From Leifsonia sp. fls2-241-R2A-40a (GTDB lineage: Bacteria > Actinomycetota > Actinomycetes > Actinomycetales > Microbacteriaceae), in the NCBI RefSeq assembly GCF_030209575.1, contig NZ_JARVRS010000001.1, positions 1,302,001 to 1,366,000 of the forward strand: a stretch of DNA of 64,000 nt, in the 5' to 3' direction. The first letter of the stretch is position 1. Every line of letters starts with the position of its first letter. The notes beneath the pieces were generated by a model, which ran no database searches, was not told the DNA's origin, and was given only the letters and a program-made list of their open reading frames with translations. A program made the position numbers and the translations under genes. Shown piece by piece: positions 17,080 through 24,720 of the stretch.

Positions 17080-17101
17080 AAGAATCCACCAAGAATCCAC
17101 C
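17080..17101. repeat. Tandem 11-bp direct repeat ahead of the flavin operon
   Basis: Two perfect head-to-tail copies of AAGAATCCACC, 15 bp before the start of the reductase gene. One helical-turn direct repeats are the typical binding sites of OmpR-class response regulators, and one is encoded in this operon, so this is a candidate operator. Confidence 0.7.
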
Positions 17102-17116
17102 CGCATTGTTGATGAC

Positions 17117-18496
17117 ATGGATCAGACCTTGAGCGTTGCGCCCCCGAGCCGCCGGGTTCTCGGCCGCCGGCGGTCGGCCGGCGCCCGGCGCGGCGCCCGG
17201 GCGGTGCGCGCCGCCGTCGCCGCGGGCGTCCTGCTGGTGCTCGGGATGTGGTGGGTCAGCGTCCCGAGCGGCTTCGCCGCGACCCCGGCGGACGCACTCA
17301 CCTCGCTGGGCGAGTTGAGTGGGATGGTCGGCGCCTTCCTCATCTGCGTGCAGGTGCTGCTGATCGCGCGCGTCCCGTGGTTCGAGACCGCGGTCGGGCT
17401 CGACAAGCTGGTGTCGTGGCACCGCTCCCTGGGTGCCTCCGTGCTGTTCCTGGTGGTCGCGCACGTGCTGTTCCTCGTGTTCGGGGGCGAGCTGGCCGAC
17501 CGCAACCCGGCCTGGACCGAGTTCGTCTCGATCCTGCAGTCCTACCCCGACATGCTGACCGCGCTCGTCGGAACTCTCGCGTTCCTGGGCGTCGGCCTGA
17601 GCAGCGCCCGCCTCATCCGGGCCCGGCTGTCGTACGAAGTCTGGTATTGGCTGCACCTCACCACCTACGTGTCGATCTACCTGACGTTCTCGCACCAGCT
17701 GAGCGGTGGCGCGCACTTCGTCTCCGACCCGTGGAACCGGGTCATCTGGATCGCCCTCTACCTGGGGACCGCGTCCGCCGTCCTCACCTGGCGATTCATC
17801 CTCCCCACGCTCGACGCGTGGCGGGGACGGATGCGCGTGGTCAGCGTCGTCCCCGAGAGCGAGGGCGTCAACAGCGTCTGGCTCACCGGTCCGCACATCG
17901 AGCGACTCGGAGTGCAGGCGGGCAACTTCCTGCTCTTCCGGTTCTTCAGCCGCGGTCACCTCGGCACAGCGCATCCCTATTCGGTCTCCGCTGTCCCGGC
18001 GAACGGCTACCTGCGGATCACCGTCGGGGCGATCGGCGACCACAGCAGCCGTCTTCCCCTGCTGCGCCCGGGATCGCTGGTCTTCGCGGAGGGGCCGTTC
18101 GGCCGCTTCACCGCGGACCGCGCAAGCCGTCCGCGCATCCTGCTCATCGCCGGCGGCGCGGGGATCGGCCCCATCCGCGCGCTCGCGGAGGAGCTGGTGC
18201 GACGGGGCGGCCGGCCGGTCGTGCTCTACCGGGCCCGATCCGCACAGCGACTCGCCCTGCTCGGCGAGCTGCAGTCGCTGCCGGGCGTCCAGGTCATCCC
18301 CCTGGTCGGTCGGCGCAGCGAGCTGGGTTACGACCCGCTCGACGCGGAGCCGCTCCGCCGGCTCATCCCCGACCTCCACGACTGGGAGGCCTTCATCTGC
18401 GGCCCGGAGGGCATGGGCGAACGCGCCGAAGCCTCGCTCCGGGCACTGCGGATGCCGAAGCGCTTCATCCACCGAGAAGAACTGAGCATGTCATGA
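17117..18496 (+). CDS. Membrane ferric reductase-like haem/FAD/NAD(P)H oxidoreductase
   Basis: A 459-residue electron-transfer flavocytochrome. The N-terminal half has about six membrane helices with four His placed as two pairs (102/116 and 180/193), spaced as in bis-haem ferric reductase domains. The C-terminal half is a ferredoxin-reductase module: FAD-contact HPYSVSAVP, NAD(P)-binding LIAGGAGIGPIRAL and the end motif FICGPEGM. It should pass electrons from cytosolic NAD(P)H across the membrane. ATG 17117 is the first start after the tandem repeats. Its stop overlaps the next start (ATGA). The final acceptor is probably the flavinylated partner encoded next. Confidence 0.9.
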   Translation: MDQTLSVAPPSRRVLGRRRSAGARRGARAVRAAVAAGVLLVLGMWWVSVPSGFAATPADALTSLGELSGMVGAFLICVQVLLIARVPWFETAVGLDKLVSWHRSLGASVLFLVVAHVLFLVFGGELADRNPAWTEFVSILQSYPDMLTALVGTLAFLGVGLSSARLIRARLSYEVWYWLHLTTYVSIYLTFSHQLSGGAHFVSDPWNRVIWIALYLGTASAVLTWRFILPTLDAWRGRMRVVSVVPESEGVNSVWLTGPHIERLGVQAGNFLLFRFFSRGHLGTAHPYSVSAVPANGYLRITVGAIGDHSSRLPLLRPGSLVFAEGPFGRFTADRASRPRILLIAGGAGIGPIRALAEELVRRGGRPVVLYRARSAQRLALLGELQSLPGVQVIPLVGRRSELGYDPLDAEPLRRLIPDLHDWEAFICGPEGMGERAEASLRALRMPKRFIHREELSMS

Positions 18497-19029
18497 ACAG
18501 CAGATCCTGGCGGGGCACCGTCCTCTTCACCGTCATCCTGGTCGTCATGGGCGCGACGGTGGGACTCAAGCTGTACGGTCTGGGCACCGATGTCGCGGCG
18601 GCGCCGACCTCCGTCCACTCGACGACCGGTTCGGGATCCGGGTCGAACGGCTCGAACGGGTCCACCGGGTCCGGCACCACGGACACCTCGGGCGGCGCGA
18701 CGACGACCACCGCCACGCCTGCGCCCTCCGCATCCTCCTCGGCGTCGTCGTCCGCTGCGACGAGAGTCATCACGGGCTCTGCCGTCGACACGCGCTACGG
18801 AGCCGTACAGGTGAAGGTGACGTTCTCCGGCAGCACCATCACCGCTGTGGACACGGTCCAGTCGCCGGACCGCGACGGACGCGACATCGAGATCAACAAC
18901 CAGGCCCTTCCGATCCTCGAGCAGGAGGTGCTCTCCTCGCAGTCCGCGAACATCGACACGGTGTCGGGGGCGACCTACACCTCCGAGGGATACATCCAGT
19001 CGGTGCAGTCGGCGATCGACCAGCGATGA
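18493..19029 (+). CDS. Extracellular FMN-binding domain protein (flavinylated)
   Basis: A 178-residue protein with one N-terminal membrane anchor (about 8-27), a long Ser/Thr/Gly/Asn linker (40-90) and an FMN_bind domain (about 92-175). The motif SGAT (158-161, DTVSGATYTSEGY) is the covalent flavin attachment site, with Thr161 as the predicted FMN-bearing residue. ApbE, encoded next, catalyses such attachment in known systems. The domain is expected outside the membrane, taking electrons from the haem reductase. Coupled by 4-bp overlaps to both neighbours. Confidence 0.9.
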   Translation: MNSRSWRGTVLFTVILVVMGATVGLKLYGLGTDVAAAPTSVHSTTGSGSGSNGSNGSTGSGTTDTSGGATTTTATPAPSASSSASSSAATRVITGSAVDTRYGAVQVKVTFSGSTITAVDTVQSPDRDGRDIEINNQALPILEQEVLSSQSANIDTVSGATYTSEGYIQSVQSAIDQR

Positions 19030-19778
19030 GATTCGTCGAGACGGTGATGGGCATCCCCATGTCGATCGACATCCGGGACGAGCAGGATGCGGCCCCGGCC
19101 GCCGAGCGCGCCTTCCAGGTCCTGAAAGCTGCGGACCGGCGCTTCAGCAGTTACCGTCCCGACAGCGAACTAAGCCGCGCGAACGCGGCCGGTGGCACAG
19201 CCGCCGAATACAGTGCCGACTTCCGTGAAGTGGTCGCGATCGGCGAGGCAGCGGGTCGGGACTCGGGCGGCGCCTTCCGGATCCGCCTCGACGACGGCAC
19301 CTGGGATCTCGACGGCGTCGTGAAGGGATGGGCGGCCGCACGGGCCGCGCGGGAGCTCGCCGCGTCGGGCGTGCGCAACTTCTGCCTGAACGCCGGCGGC
19401 GATGTCGTCGCCGCAGGCAGCCCCGGCGGCGAGCGCCCCTGGAACGTCGGCATCCGCTCGCCGCACGCCCCGAGTGACATGATGGCCGTCCTGGCGGTCT
19501 CCGACGTGGGCGTGGCGACGTCGGGACTGTACGAGCGCGGCGCGCACATCGTCGACGGGCGCGACGGCTCCACCCCCCGCTCCCTCCTCAGCGTGACCGT
19601 GGTGGCCGACGACCTGACCACCGCCGACGTCCTCGCGACCGCGGTCTTCGGGCTGGGCCGCGAGGGCATCGACTGGGCCCTGACCGCCGGCGCTCGCGGA
19701 GTCCTCGCGATGGATGCGTCCAACCGGCTGCTGCGGGCCGGCGACCTGGCGTTCGCGCGGCCGGAGCACGCCGCGTGA
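19026..19778 (+). CDS. apbE: FAD:protein FMN transferase
   Basis: Transfers FMN from FAD to a Ser/Thr of target proteins, here most likely the SGAT motif of the preceding gene product. The 250 residues are short for the family (usually 300 or more) and no signal peptide is seen, which suggests cytosolic action or an N-terminally reduced form. Family motifs: FSSYRPDSELSRANA, DLDGVVKGWAAARA, NAGGDVVAAG, ATSGLYERGAHIVDGRDG, and TTADVLATAVFGLG with the metal-binding Thr/Asp region. ATG 19026 overlaps the preceding stop by 4 bp. Confidence 0.9.
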   Translation: MRFVETVMGIPMSIDIRDEQDAAPAAERAFQVLKAADRRFSSYRPDSELSRANAAGGTAAEYSADFREVVAIGEAAGRDSGGAFRIRLDDGTWDLDGVVKGWAAARAARELAASGVRNFCLNAGGDVVAAGSPGGERPWNVGIRSPHAPSDMMAVLAVSDVGVATSGLYERGAHIVDGRDGSTPRSLLSVTVVADDLTTADVLATAVFGLGREGIDWALTAGARGVLAMDASNRLLRAGDLAFARPEHAA

Positions 19779-19816
19779 CCCTCACGCCTCCCCCGACTGG
19801 CGCCAGGACGGCCTCT

Positions 19817-19822
19817 TATACT
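19817..19822 (+). promoter_or_regulatory. -10 box for leaderless response regulator mRNA
   Basis: TATACT ends 6 bp before GTG 19829, putting the expected transcription start exactly on the G of the start codon. It lies inside the same reading frame that continues from the end of apbE, so it would allow expression separate from the upstream genes. A clear -35 element is not visible. Confidence 0.55.
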
Positions 19823-19828
19823 TCGGAG

Positions 19829-20497
19829 GTGAGCGGATCGTCGCGGGTGCTGATCGCCGAGGACGACGTCCGTCTCGCGGGGATGCTCGAGGGCCTGCTC
19901 CGGTCGGAAGGATTCGATGTCGAGGTCGCTCGCGACGGCCAGCGGGCCCTCCACCTCGGCTTGACCGCGGGATTCGACGCGATCGTCCTCGACCGCGGCC
20001 TGCCCGCCGTGGAGGGACTGGACGTCCTGCGCCGCCTCCGTGACAGCGGGATCACCACGCCCATCCTCGTGCTGTCCGCCCTCGGGACCGCCCCCGACCG
20101 CGTCGACGGCCTCAACGCGGGTGCTGAGGACTACGTGGCGAAACCCTTCGACATCGACGAGCTCGTCGCGCGCGTCCGCGCGCTGACACGTCGCGCCTCC
20201 GCCGTCGTTCCGACCGTCCGCTTCCCCGGCGGCAGGCTCGACCCCGAGAGCCGCACCGTCACCCTCGACGACGACACCACGACCGCGCTGTCCGAGCGCG
20301 AGTCCGCGCTCCTGGAGCTGCTGGCACGGCGTCCCGGCCAGGTGTTCTCGCGCGCGCTGCTCCTTGAAGAGGTGTTCGCCGCCGCCGACGACCCCGGCGT
20401 CGTCGACACCTACGTGCACCACCTGCGCCGCAAATTCGGGCGCTCGCTGATCGAGACGGTCCGCGGCGTCGGCTACCGGATGGGCTCCCTGTCGTGA
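19829..20497 (+). CDS. OmpR-family response regulator
   Basis: Two-component regulator of 222 residues. The receiver domain (about 6-118) has acidic EDD, phospho-acceptor Asp55 in LDRGLP, and the Lys of DYVAKPF; the C-terminal winged helix ends VDTYVHHLRRKFG...IETVRGVGYRMG. GTG 19829 gives the normal family length and lies the right distance after TATACT. The frame also opens at GTG 19775, where it would overlap the apbE stop and add 18 untypical residues. It is coupled (GTGA) to the sensor kinase and probably regulates the flavin operon. Confidence 0.9.
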   Translation: MSGSSRVLIAEDDVRLAGMLEGLLRSEGFDVEVARDGQRALHLGLTAGFDAIVLDRGLPAVEGLDVLRRLRDSGITTPILVLSALGTAPDRVDGLNAGAEDYVAKPFDIDELVARVRALTRRASAVVPTVRFPGGRLDPESRTVTLDDDTTTALSERESALLELLARRPGQVFSRALLLEEVFAAADDPGVVDTYVHHLRRKFGRSLIETVRGVGYRMGSLS

Positions 20498-21729
20498 GCG
20501 GAGCGGACGAGCGCGAGCTGCGCTCCGCATCCCTTCGCCTGGCCGCGCAGTTCGCCCTGATCATCGTGGCGCTGTTCATCGCACTCGGCGTGGTCGTCTA
20601 CAGCGTCGTCTCGGCGGGGCAAGCGGAGGCGGCCCGCAAGGTGCTCGCGGACGCCTCGATGGTGGATTCGGTGCACGACGCCCCGCGGAACCTGCTGATC
20701 ACCGTGGTGACGCCCGGGGGTCGCGAAAGCTCTCCGAATCTCCCCGCCGGACTCCCTGACGAGGCCGCGCTCCGGCAGGTCGAGGAGCACGGCGGATCGG
20801 TGTCGGGCGACGTCGAGGCCGACGGCCGGCGCTACCTCGTCCAGACGGATGTGCGCCGCGGCAAGGTCGTGCAGATCGCGTACAGTCTCGCCGAGCAGCA
20901 GGAGGAGCTGAACCGGCTCCTGGTCGCCTTGATCGCGTCCGGCATCGTCGCGACGATCGCTGCCGCGGGCATCGGGCTGGTGCTCGCCCGCCGGTCGATC
21001 AGACCACTGGCGGACGCCCTGGCGTTGCAGCGCCGCTTCGTCGCGGACGCCGGGCACGAGTTGCGCACACCGCTCACCCTTCTCAGCACCCGCGCCCAGC
21101 TGCTCCGCAGGCATGTGGTGTCGGCGACGGCCGCCGACCCTGCAACCCCGAACGACCCCGTCGACGACGAGCTGCGGAACGGATTGGACGAGATCATCGA
21201 CGACAGCCGGGCACTGACCGAGATCGTGCAGGACCTGCTGACGGCGGCCGATCCGCGCCAGACGGCCGAGAGCGAGGGTGTCGACCTGAGCGAGGTGGCG
21301 ACCGCGGTCGCCCGCTCCGCCGCGGGCCGCGCCGCCGAACGCGGTCTGACCGTCGAGGTGGAGGCCGAACAGGGCAGCGAGGTCACGGGCGCTCCCGTCT
21401 CGTTGCGGCGCATGGTCGTCGCCCTGATCGACAACGCCTTGGATCATGCGCGGTCACGCATCCGGCTTTCTGTGACGTCGTCGCGCGACACGGTCGTCCT
21501 GACTGTCGAGGATGACGGCCCCGGCTTCTCCGCCGACGTGTCGAAGCGCGCGTTCGAGCGCTTCGCCACCACGAGGGATGCGGATCCCGGAGAGGAGCGC
21601 ACCCGGCACTACGGTCTCGGCCTCGCCCTGGTCTCGGAGGTGGCGACGCGTCATCAGGGCTCGGTGGAGGCGTCCAACGGCCCCGCCGGCGGAGCCGTGG
21701 TCACCGTCCGACTCCCCCGGCGCGCCTGA
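20494..21729 (+). CDS. Sensor histidine kinase
   Basis: Membrane sensor kinase, 411 residues. Helix 1 (about 16-39), a small extracytoplasmic domain (about 40-140), helix 2 (about 142-165), then a DHp domain with His188 in DAGHELRTPLT and an ATPase domain with an N-box (DNALDHA), G1 (DDGPGF) and G2 (HYGLGLAL). The expected output is phosphorylation of the response regulator just upstream. The extracytoplasmic domain has no recognised ligand motif. Its last 29 bp overlap the 3' end of the convergent sortase gene. Confidence 0.92.
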   Translation: MSGADERELRSASLRLAAQFALIIVALFIALGVVVYSVVSAGQAEAARKVLADASMVDSVHDAPRNLLITVVTPGGRESSPNLPAGLPDEAALRQVEEHGGSVSGDVEADGRRYLVQTDVRRGKVVQIAYSLAEQQEELNRLLVALIASGIVATIAAAGIGLVLARRSIRPLADALALQRRFVADAGHELRTPLTLLSTRAQLLRRHVVSATAADPATPNDPVDDELRNGLDEIIDDSRALTEIVQDLLTAADPRQTAESEGVDLSEVATAVARSAAGRAAERGLTVEVEAEQGSEVTGAPVSLRRMVVALIDNALDHARSRIRLSVTSSRDTVVLTVEDDGPGFSADVSKRAFERFATTRDADPGEERTRHYGLGLALVSEVATRHQGSVEASNGPAGGAVVTVRLPRRA

Positions 21730-22657
21730 GTCGCGATCGCCGCCGTCTCTTTCCCCTCGGCGCGAAGTGCAGCCCTCGAGGCGGGAACACTCGCCCCGCC
21801 CACCCGGTGTACACGCCGATCAGCAGAAGCGCGGCCAGGTAGCTCACGGCCCACCACGGGAACCCGAGCTCGGCCTCGCTGTTCTTCGCCGCGCTCACAT
21901 CCTCCGGCGGCGCAGGAAGGATGCGCGTGCCGGTGACCAGGATCCGGTGGGTGCTGATGCCGAGGGGCGTGCAGGTCACCAGCGTGACGAGGTCCTCGCC
22001 TGCTTGCTGACGGAGCGTTGCGCTGTCCTCGGGCTTCACCACCCGGATGTCGTACACCTCGTAGGTGCTCACCTTCCCGAACGTCGAAAGGGTGAACCGG
22101 TCACCCTTCTTGACCTTGTCGAGGTCGGTGAACATCGTCGCGTCGGCCAGCCCGCGGTGGGCGGTGATGACCGCGTGCGTGCTTTTGCCGCCGACGGGTA
22201 GCGAGGTGCCCTGCAGGTGACCGGCACCCTTGAGGAGCGTTGCATCACTGGTGCCGTGGTAGATCGGCAGGTCGACGTCGATGGCGGGGATCTGGATCCG
22301 CGACATCACCTCGTTGGGCGCGCGCAGCAGCCTCCAGTAGTCATAGATCTGGTGACTGCTCGTGCCGGATCCGGTGGGAACGTGCGTGTTCGCTTCGAGA
22401 ATCGCCCCGGACGACAGCGCGTCGTTGTAGCGGTGCGCCTCTCTCACCTGCTCGGACGGGGTCGGCCTCACCTTCGTGAGCGCCTCGCTGTAGCGGGCGA
22501 TCACGAGTGACTGGTTGTACGCGGCCAGCCAACGTGCTGCGGGCGAGTATGTCAGCGTCGTCGCTCCGATGAGTGCGATGATCGCGACCAGGATGATCAG
22601 CGTGCTGGGTCGCCACCGGCGGCGGCGGACATTGTGGCGCGGGCGGTACGTGGGCAT
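21701..22657 (-). CDS. Class C (pilus-polymerising) sortase
   Basis: A 318-residue transpeptidase that links pilin subunits. It has an N-terminal membrane helix (about 19-38), a catalytic domain with His167 (ITAHRG), Cys229 (TLVTCTPLG) and Arg238 (HRILVTG), and a second C-terminal membrane helix (about 273-295) with a basic tail. Two membrane segments and the TLVTCTPxG site are typical of class C. The lid motif of the class (DPF/W) is not clear. It lies 72 bp after the pilin gene, with a hairpin between them, and its 3' end overlaps the kinase gene. Confidence 0.92.
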   Translation of the reverse strand: MPTYRPRHNVRRRRWRPSTLIILVAIIALIGATTLTYSPAARWLAAYNQSLVIARYSEALTKVRPTPSEQVREAHRYNDALSSGAILEANTHVPTGSGTSSHQIYDYWRLLRAPNEVMSRIQIPAIDVDLPIYHGTSDATLLKGAGHLQGTSLPVGGKSTHAVITAHRGLADATMFTDLDKVKKGDRFTLSTFGKVSTYEVYDIRVVKPEDSATLRQQAGEDLVTLVTCTPLGISTHRILVTGTRILPAPPEDVSAAKNSEAELGFPWWAVSYLAALLLIGVYTGWAGRVFPPRGLHFAPRGKRRRRSRLRRAGGVGR

Positions 22658-22680
22658 CAGCTCGGCTTCGGGCTCTGAGG

Positions 22681-22714
22681 AGAGGGGCGGGCCGAATAGT
22701 CGACCCGCCCCTCT
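22681..22714 (-). terminator. Hairpin between pilin and sortase genes
   Basis: A perfect 11-bp stem (AGAGGGGCGGG with CCCGCCCCTCT) around a 12-base loop, in the 72-bp gap after the pilin stop. There is no T-run after it in the direction of transcription, so it is more likely a partial terminator or mRNA-stabilising structure that sets pilin well above sortase. Confidence 0.7.
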
Positions 22715-22729
22715 GCCTCTGGGTGCTGG

Positions 22730-24337
22730 TCAGGCGTTCTCGCGACGGTTCGCGCGGCGACGGACGACGAGGACGCCGCCGAGGGCCATGACGATCAGCG
22801 CTATTCCGCCGATGGTCAGCGCGAGCTGGACGCTGGAACCGGTGAACGGCAGCTGGGGGACGCCCTGCTGCGTGTTCTCGATCGTGGCGATCGGGGTGGC
22901 GCCGTTCGCGCCGGACTTCACCATGACGGGGGTGAGCGCGGCGGCACCGGTGGGCAGGACGAACCCGTTGGGCGCCTGGATCTCCTCGAGCACGTAGCAG
23001 CGCTGTCGCAGGTCGTGTCCAGCGACGGTCGTGTTGGACACGGTCCCATCGGCAGCGACCGTCTTCTCGGTGTCGCCCACCCAGAGCCCCGGGATGACGA
23101 CGGTGCCGGTGCTGTCAGCGGTGACCACGTAGGGGTTGCTCGTGCCTGCAGTGGTGACCTTCGCCAGCCCGGTGATGTCCGCCGTGCAGGCGCTGGTGCC
23201 GTCGGTGGTGCCCACGTAGAGCTGGAACTTCGCGCCGGACAGGCCGTCCGACGTGTTGGCGGCGTTGACCTTCTGGAAGGTCAGATCGCCCCAGCGCGTG
23301 GTGATCGTGGTCGACGGGGATCCGTTCGGGCCATTGGCGCTGCCCGGCGTGAGGTCGAAGTCGTTCAGGTTCACGAACGCCTGGTTGTCGATGTCTCCGG
23401 GCGCGTTCGCCCTCGCCTCGAAGCCGAAGACCACATTCTGTCCGGCGACGAGCTTCGCGAGTCCGGCCGGGGTGAACGTGACCGTGAGGGTCTGTCCCGA
23501 CCATACGGCGGTGTAATCGTTACCCGACACGAAGGTCGTCGCGCCCGCCTTCACCGTGACCGGGGTGCCGGTCGCGGGGGTCAGCTTCGCATCCAGCGTG
23601 TCCGTCAGCACGAACTTCGTGTACGGCGCACCGGCGGCGAGGGCAGGGACGAGCTGCGTGACTTCGTAGTCGATCGCCGAACCGAGCAGCGCACCGTTCG
23701 TCGGCTGGTCGACCACGTTCTTGGTCGGGCCGTTCGCGATGGTGTTCTTCGGGTAGACGTTGACGTCGTAGACCCACGTGCCGTCGAGCGTCGTGCCGTT
23801 CTGCGGTGTCGGCAGGGTGACGATGAACGGCGCCGCCTTCTCCACCACGTTGCCGGGCGCGGAGACCTCTCGCACGAAGTACGCACCCAGCGGCAGCGTG
23901 GCCGAGGTCGCGGTTCCCGTGGCATCCGTGGCCGGCAGACTCGTGCAACCGCTGAGCGTGTACTGGTTCGGGGCCGCCCCGAGCGTCGTCACCTGCGGAT
24001 CCGCGGCCGCCTGCTTGTCGGTCGCGGTGATCGCATTGATGTCGTCCCAGCCCGCGTTGGTCCCGTCGAGCAGGTCGATCCCGCTGATCGAGCAGTACTG
24101 GAACACGACACCGGCGATCGGTTGCGTGCTCGGATCGGTGGTTCCGGTGCCGGATGCGTTCTGATCACCGTCGCCCGGGTTCGCGTACTTGTGGACGATG
24201 ATCGATCCCTGCTGGGCGGTGTCGATGGACGCCGCACTCGCCGGCGTACCGGCCGCGAGGGCCCCCAGCACACCCAATGACAACGCTGCTCCGGCAGCAA
24301 GCGGTGTGCGCCCGCGGTGCCGTGTGATTGCACTCAT
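22730..24337 (-). CDS. LPXTG-anchored backbone pilin (isopeptide-forming)
   Basis: Major subunit of a covalent pilus, 535 residues. A signal peptide (to about 36) precedes an N-terminal domain starting GSIIVHKY. The pilin motif WVYDVNVYPKN gives Lys197 for inter-subunit bonding. Further Cna-B/SpaA-type domains follow, one starting LTFQKVNA with LSGAKFQLY. An E-box (YVLEEIQAPNGF) supports an internal isopeptide bond. The C-terminus has sorting signal LPFTG (496-500), a hydrophobic stretch and a basic tail. ATG 24337 is just before the signal peptide; the longer open frame upstream crosses the tRNA. No tip or minor pilin gene is nearby. Confidence 0.93.
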   Translation of the reverse strand: MSAITRHRGRTPLAAGAALSLGVLGALAAGTPASAASIDTAQQGSIIVHKYANPGDGDQNASGTGTTDPSTQPIAGVVFQYCSISGIDLLDGTNAGWDDINAITATDKQAAADPQVTTLGAAPNQYTLSGCTSLPATDATGTATSATLPLGAYFVREVSAPGNVVEKAAPFIVTLPTPQNGTTLDGTWVYDVNVYPKNTIANGPTKNVVDQPTNGALLGSAIDYEVTQLVPALAAGAPYTKFVLTDTLDAKLTPATGTPVTVKAGATTFVSGNDYTAVWSGQTLTVTFTPAGLAKLVAGQNVVFGFEARANAPGDIDNQAFVNLNDFDLTPGSANGPNGSPSTTITTRWGDLTFQKVNAANTSDGLSGAKFQLYVGTTDGTSACTADITGLAKVTTAGTSNPYVVTADSTGTVVIPGLWVGDTEKTVAADGTVSNTTVAGHDLRQRCYVLEEIQAPNGFVLPTGAAALTPVMVKSGANGATPIATIENTQQGVPQLPFTGSSVQLALTIGGIALIVMALGGVLVVRRRANRRENA

Positions 24338-24445
24338 GTTTTGTACTTCTTTCCTTCCCGCTCCACCGCGAGGATGCGATGAGGTCTTGGTAGGAAAGAC
24401 GAGCGCCGACGCCGTTCGCGACGAACCGAGCTGCCCATAGAAAGC

Positions 24446-24488
24446 AAAAGAGGAAGGCCCCCGATTTCTCGGGGGCCTTCCTCTTTTT
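24446..24488. terminator. Bidirectional terminator between tRNA-Leu and the pilin gene
   Basis: A perfect hairpin of about 17-18 bp (AAGAGGAAGGCCCCCGA with TCGGGGGCCTTCCTCTT, small loop) flanked by A-run on the left and T-run on the right, so it can stop transcription from either side. It lies just past the 3' end of the tRNA on the minus strand. Confidence 0.9.
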
Positions 24489-24494
24489 GGTTCG

Positions 24495-24578
24495 TGCGCG
24501 AGGGGGGACTTGAACCCCCACGCCCTTTCGAGCACTGGCACCTGAAGCCAGCGCGTCTGCCAATTCCGCCACTCGCGC
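24495..24578 (-). tRNA. tRNA-Leu (anticodon CAG)
   Basis: An 84-nt class II tRNA. Acceptor GCGCGAG pairs with CTCGCGC, discriminator A; anticodon stem CTGGC/GCCAG encloses TTCAGGT, giving anticodon CAG; there is a long variable arm, as required for Leu; T-arm GGGGGTTCAAGTCCCCC. CCA is not encoded. A tRNA-Leu at this place beside fhaA is also found in M. tuberculosis. Confidence 0.96.
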
Positions 24579-24720
24579 GAACCCAGGAACTCTAACACGG
24601 TGCTCGGATCGTTCACCAATCGGGGTGTCCTCCCACGGGCGGATCTTCACCGGATGGCCAGTGCCTTTCCAACCGTTCCGACTAACATGCATGTAGTCAT
24701 CGAGCCGGAAGCGGGAGACT

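Noticed and set aside
24446-24488. Riboswitch or small RNA near the pilin gene
   Set aside because: The structure is a simple perfect hairpin with A-run and T-run, which is explained as a bidirectional terminator.
24495-24578. tRNA-Leu as an integration site of a mobile element that brought the pilus genes
   Set aside because: No integrase, no repeated tRNA end and no insertion sequence found on either side; GC content is not different.
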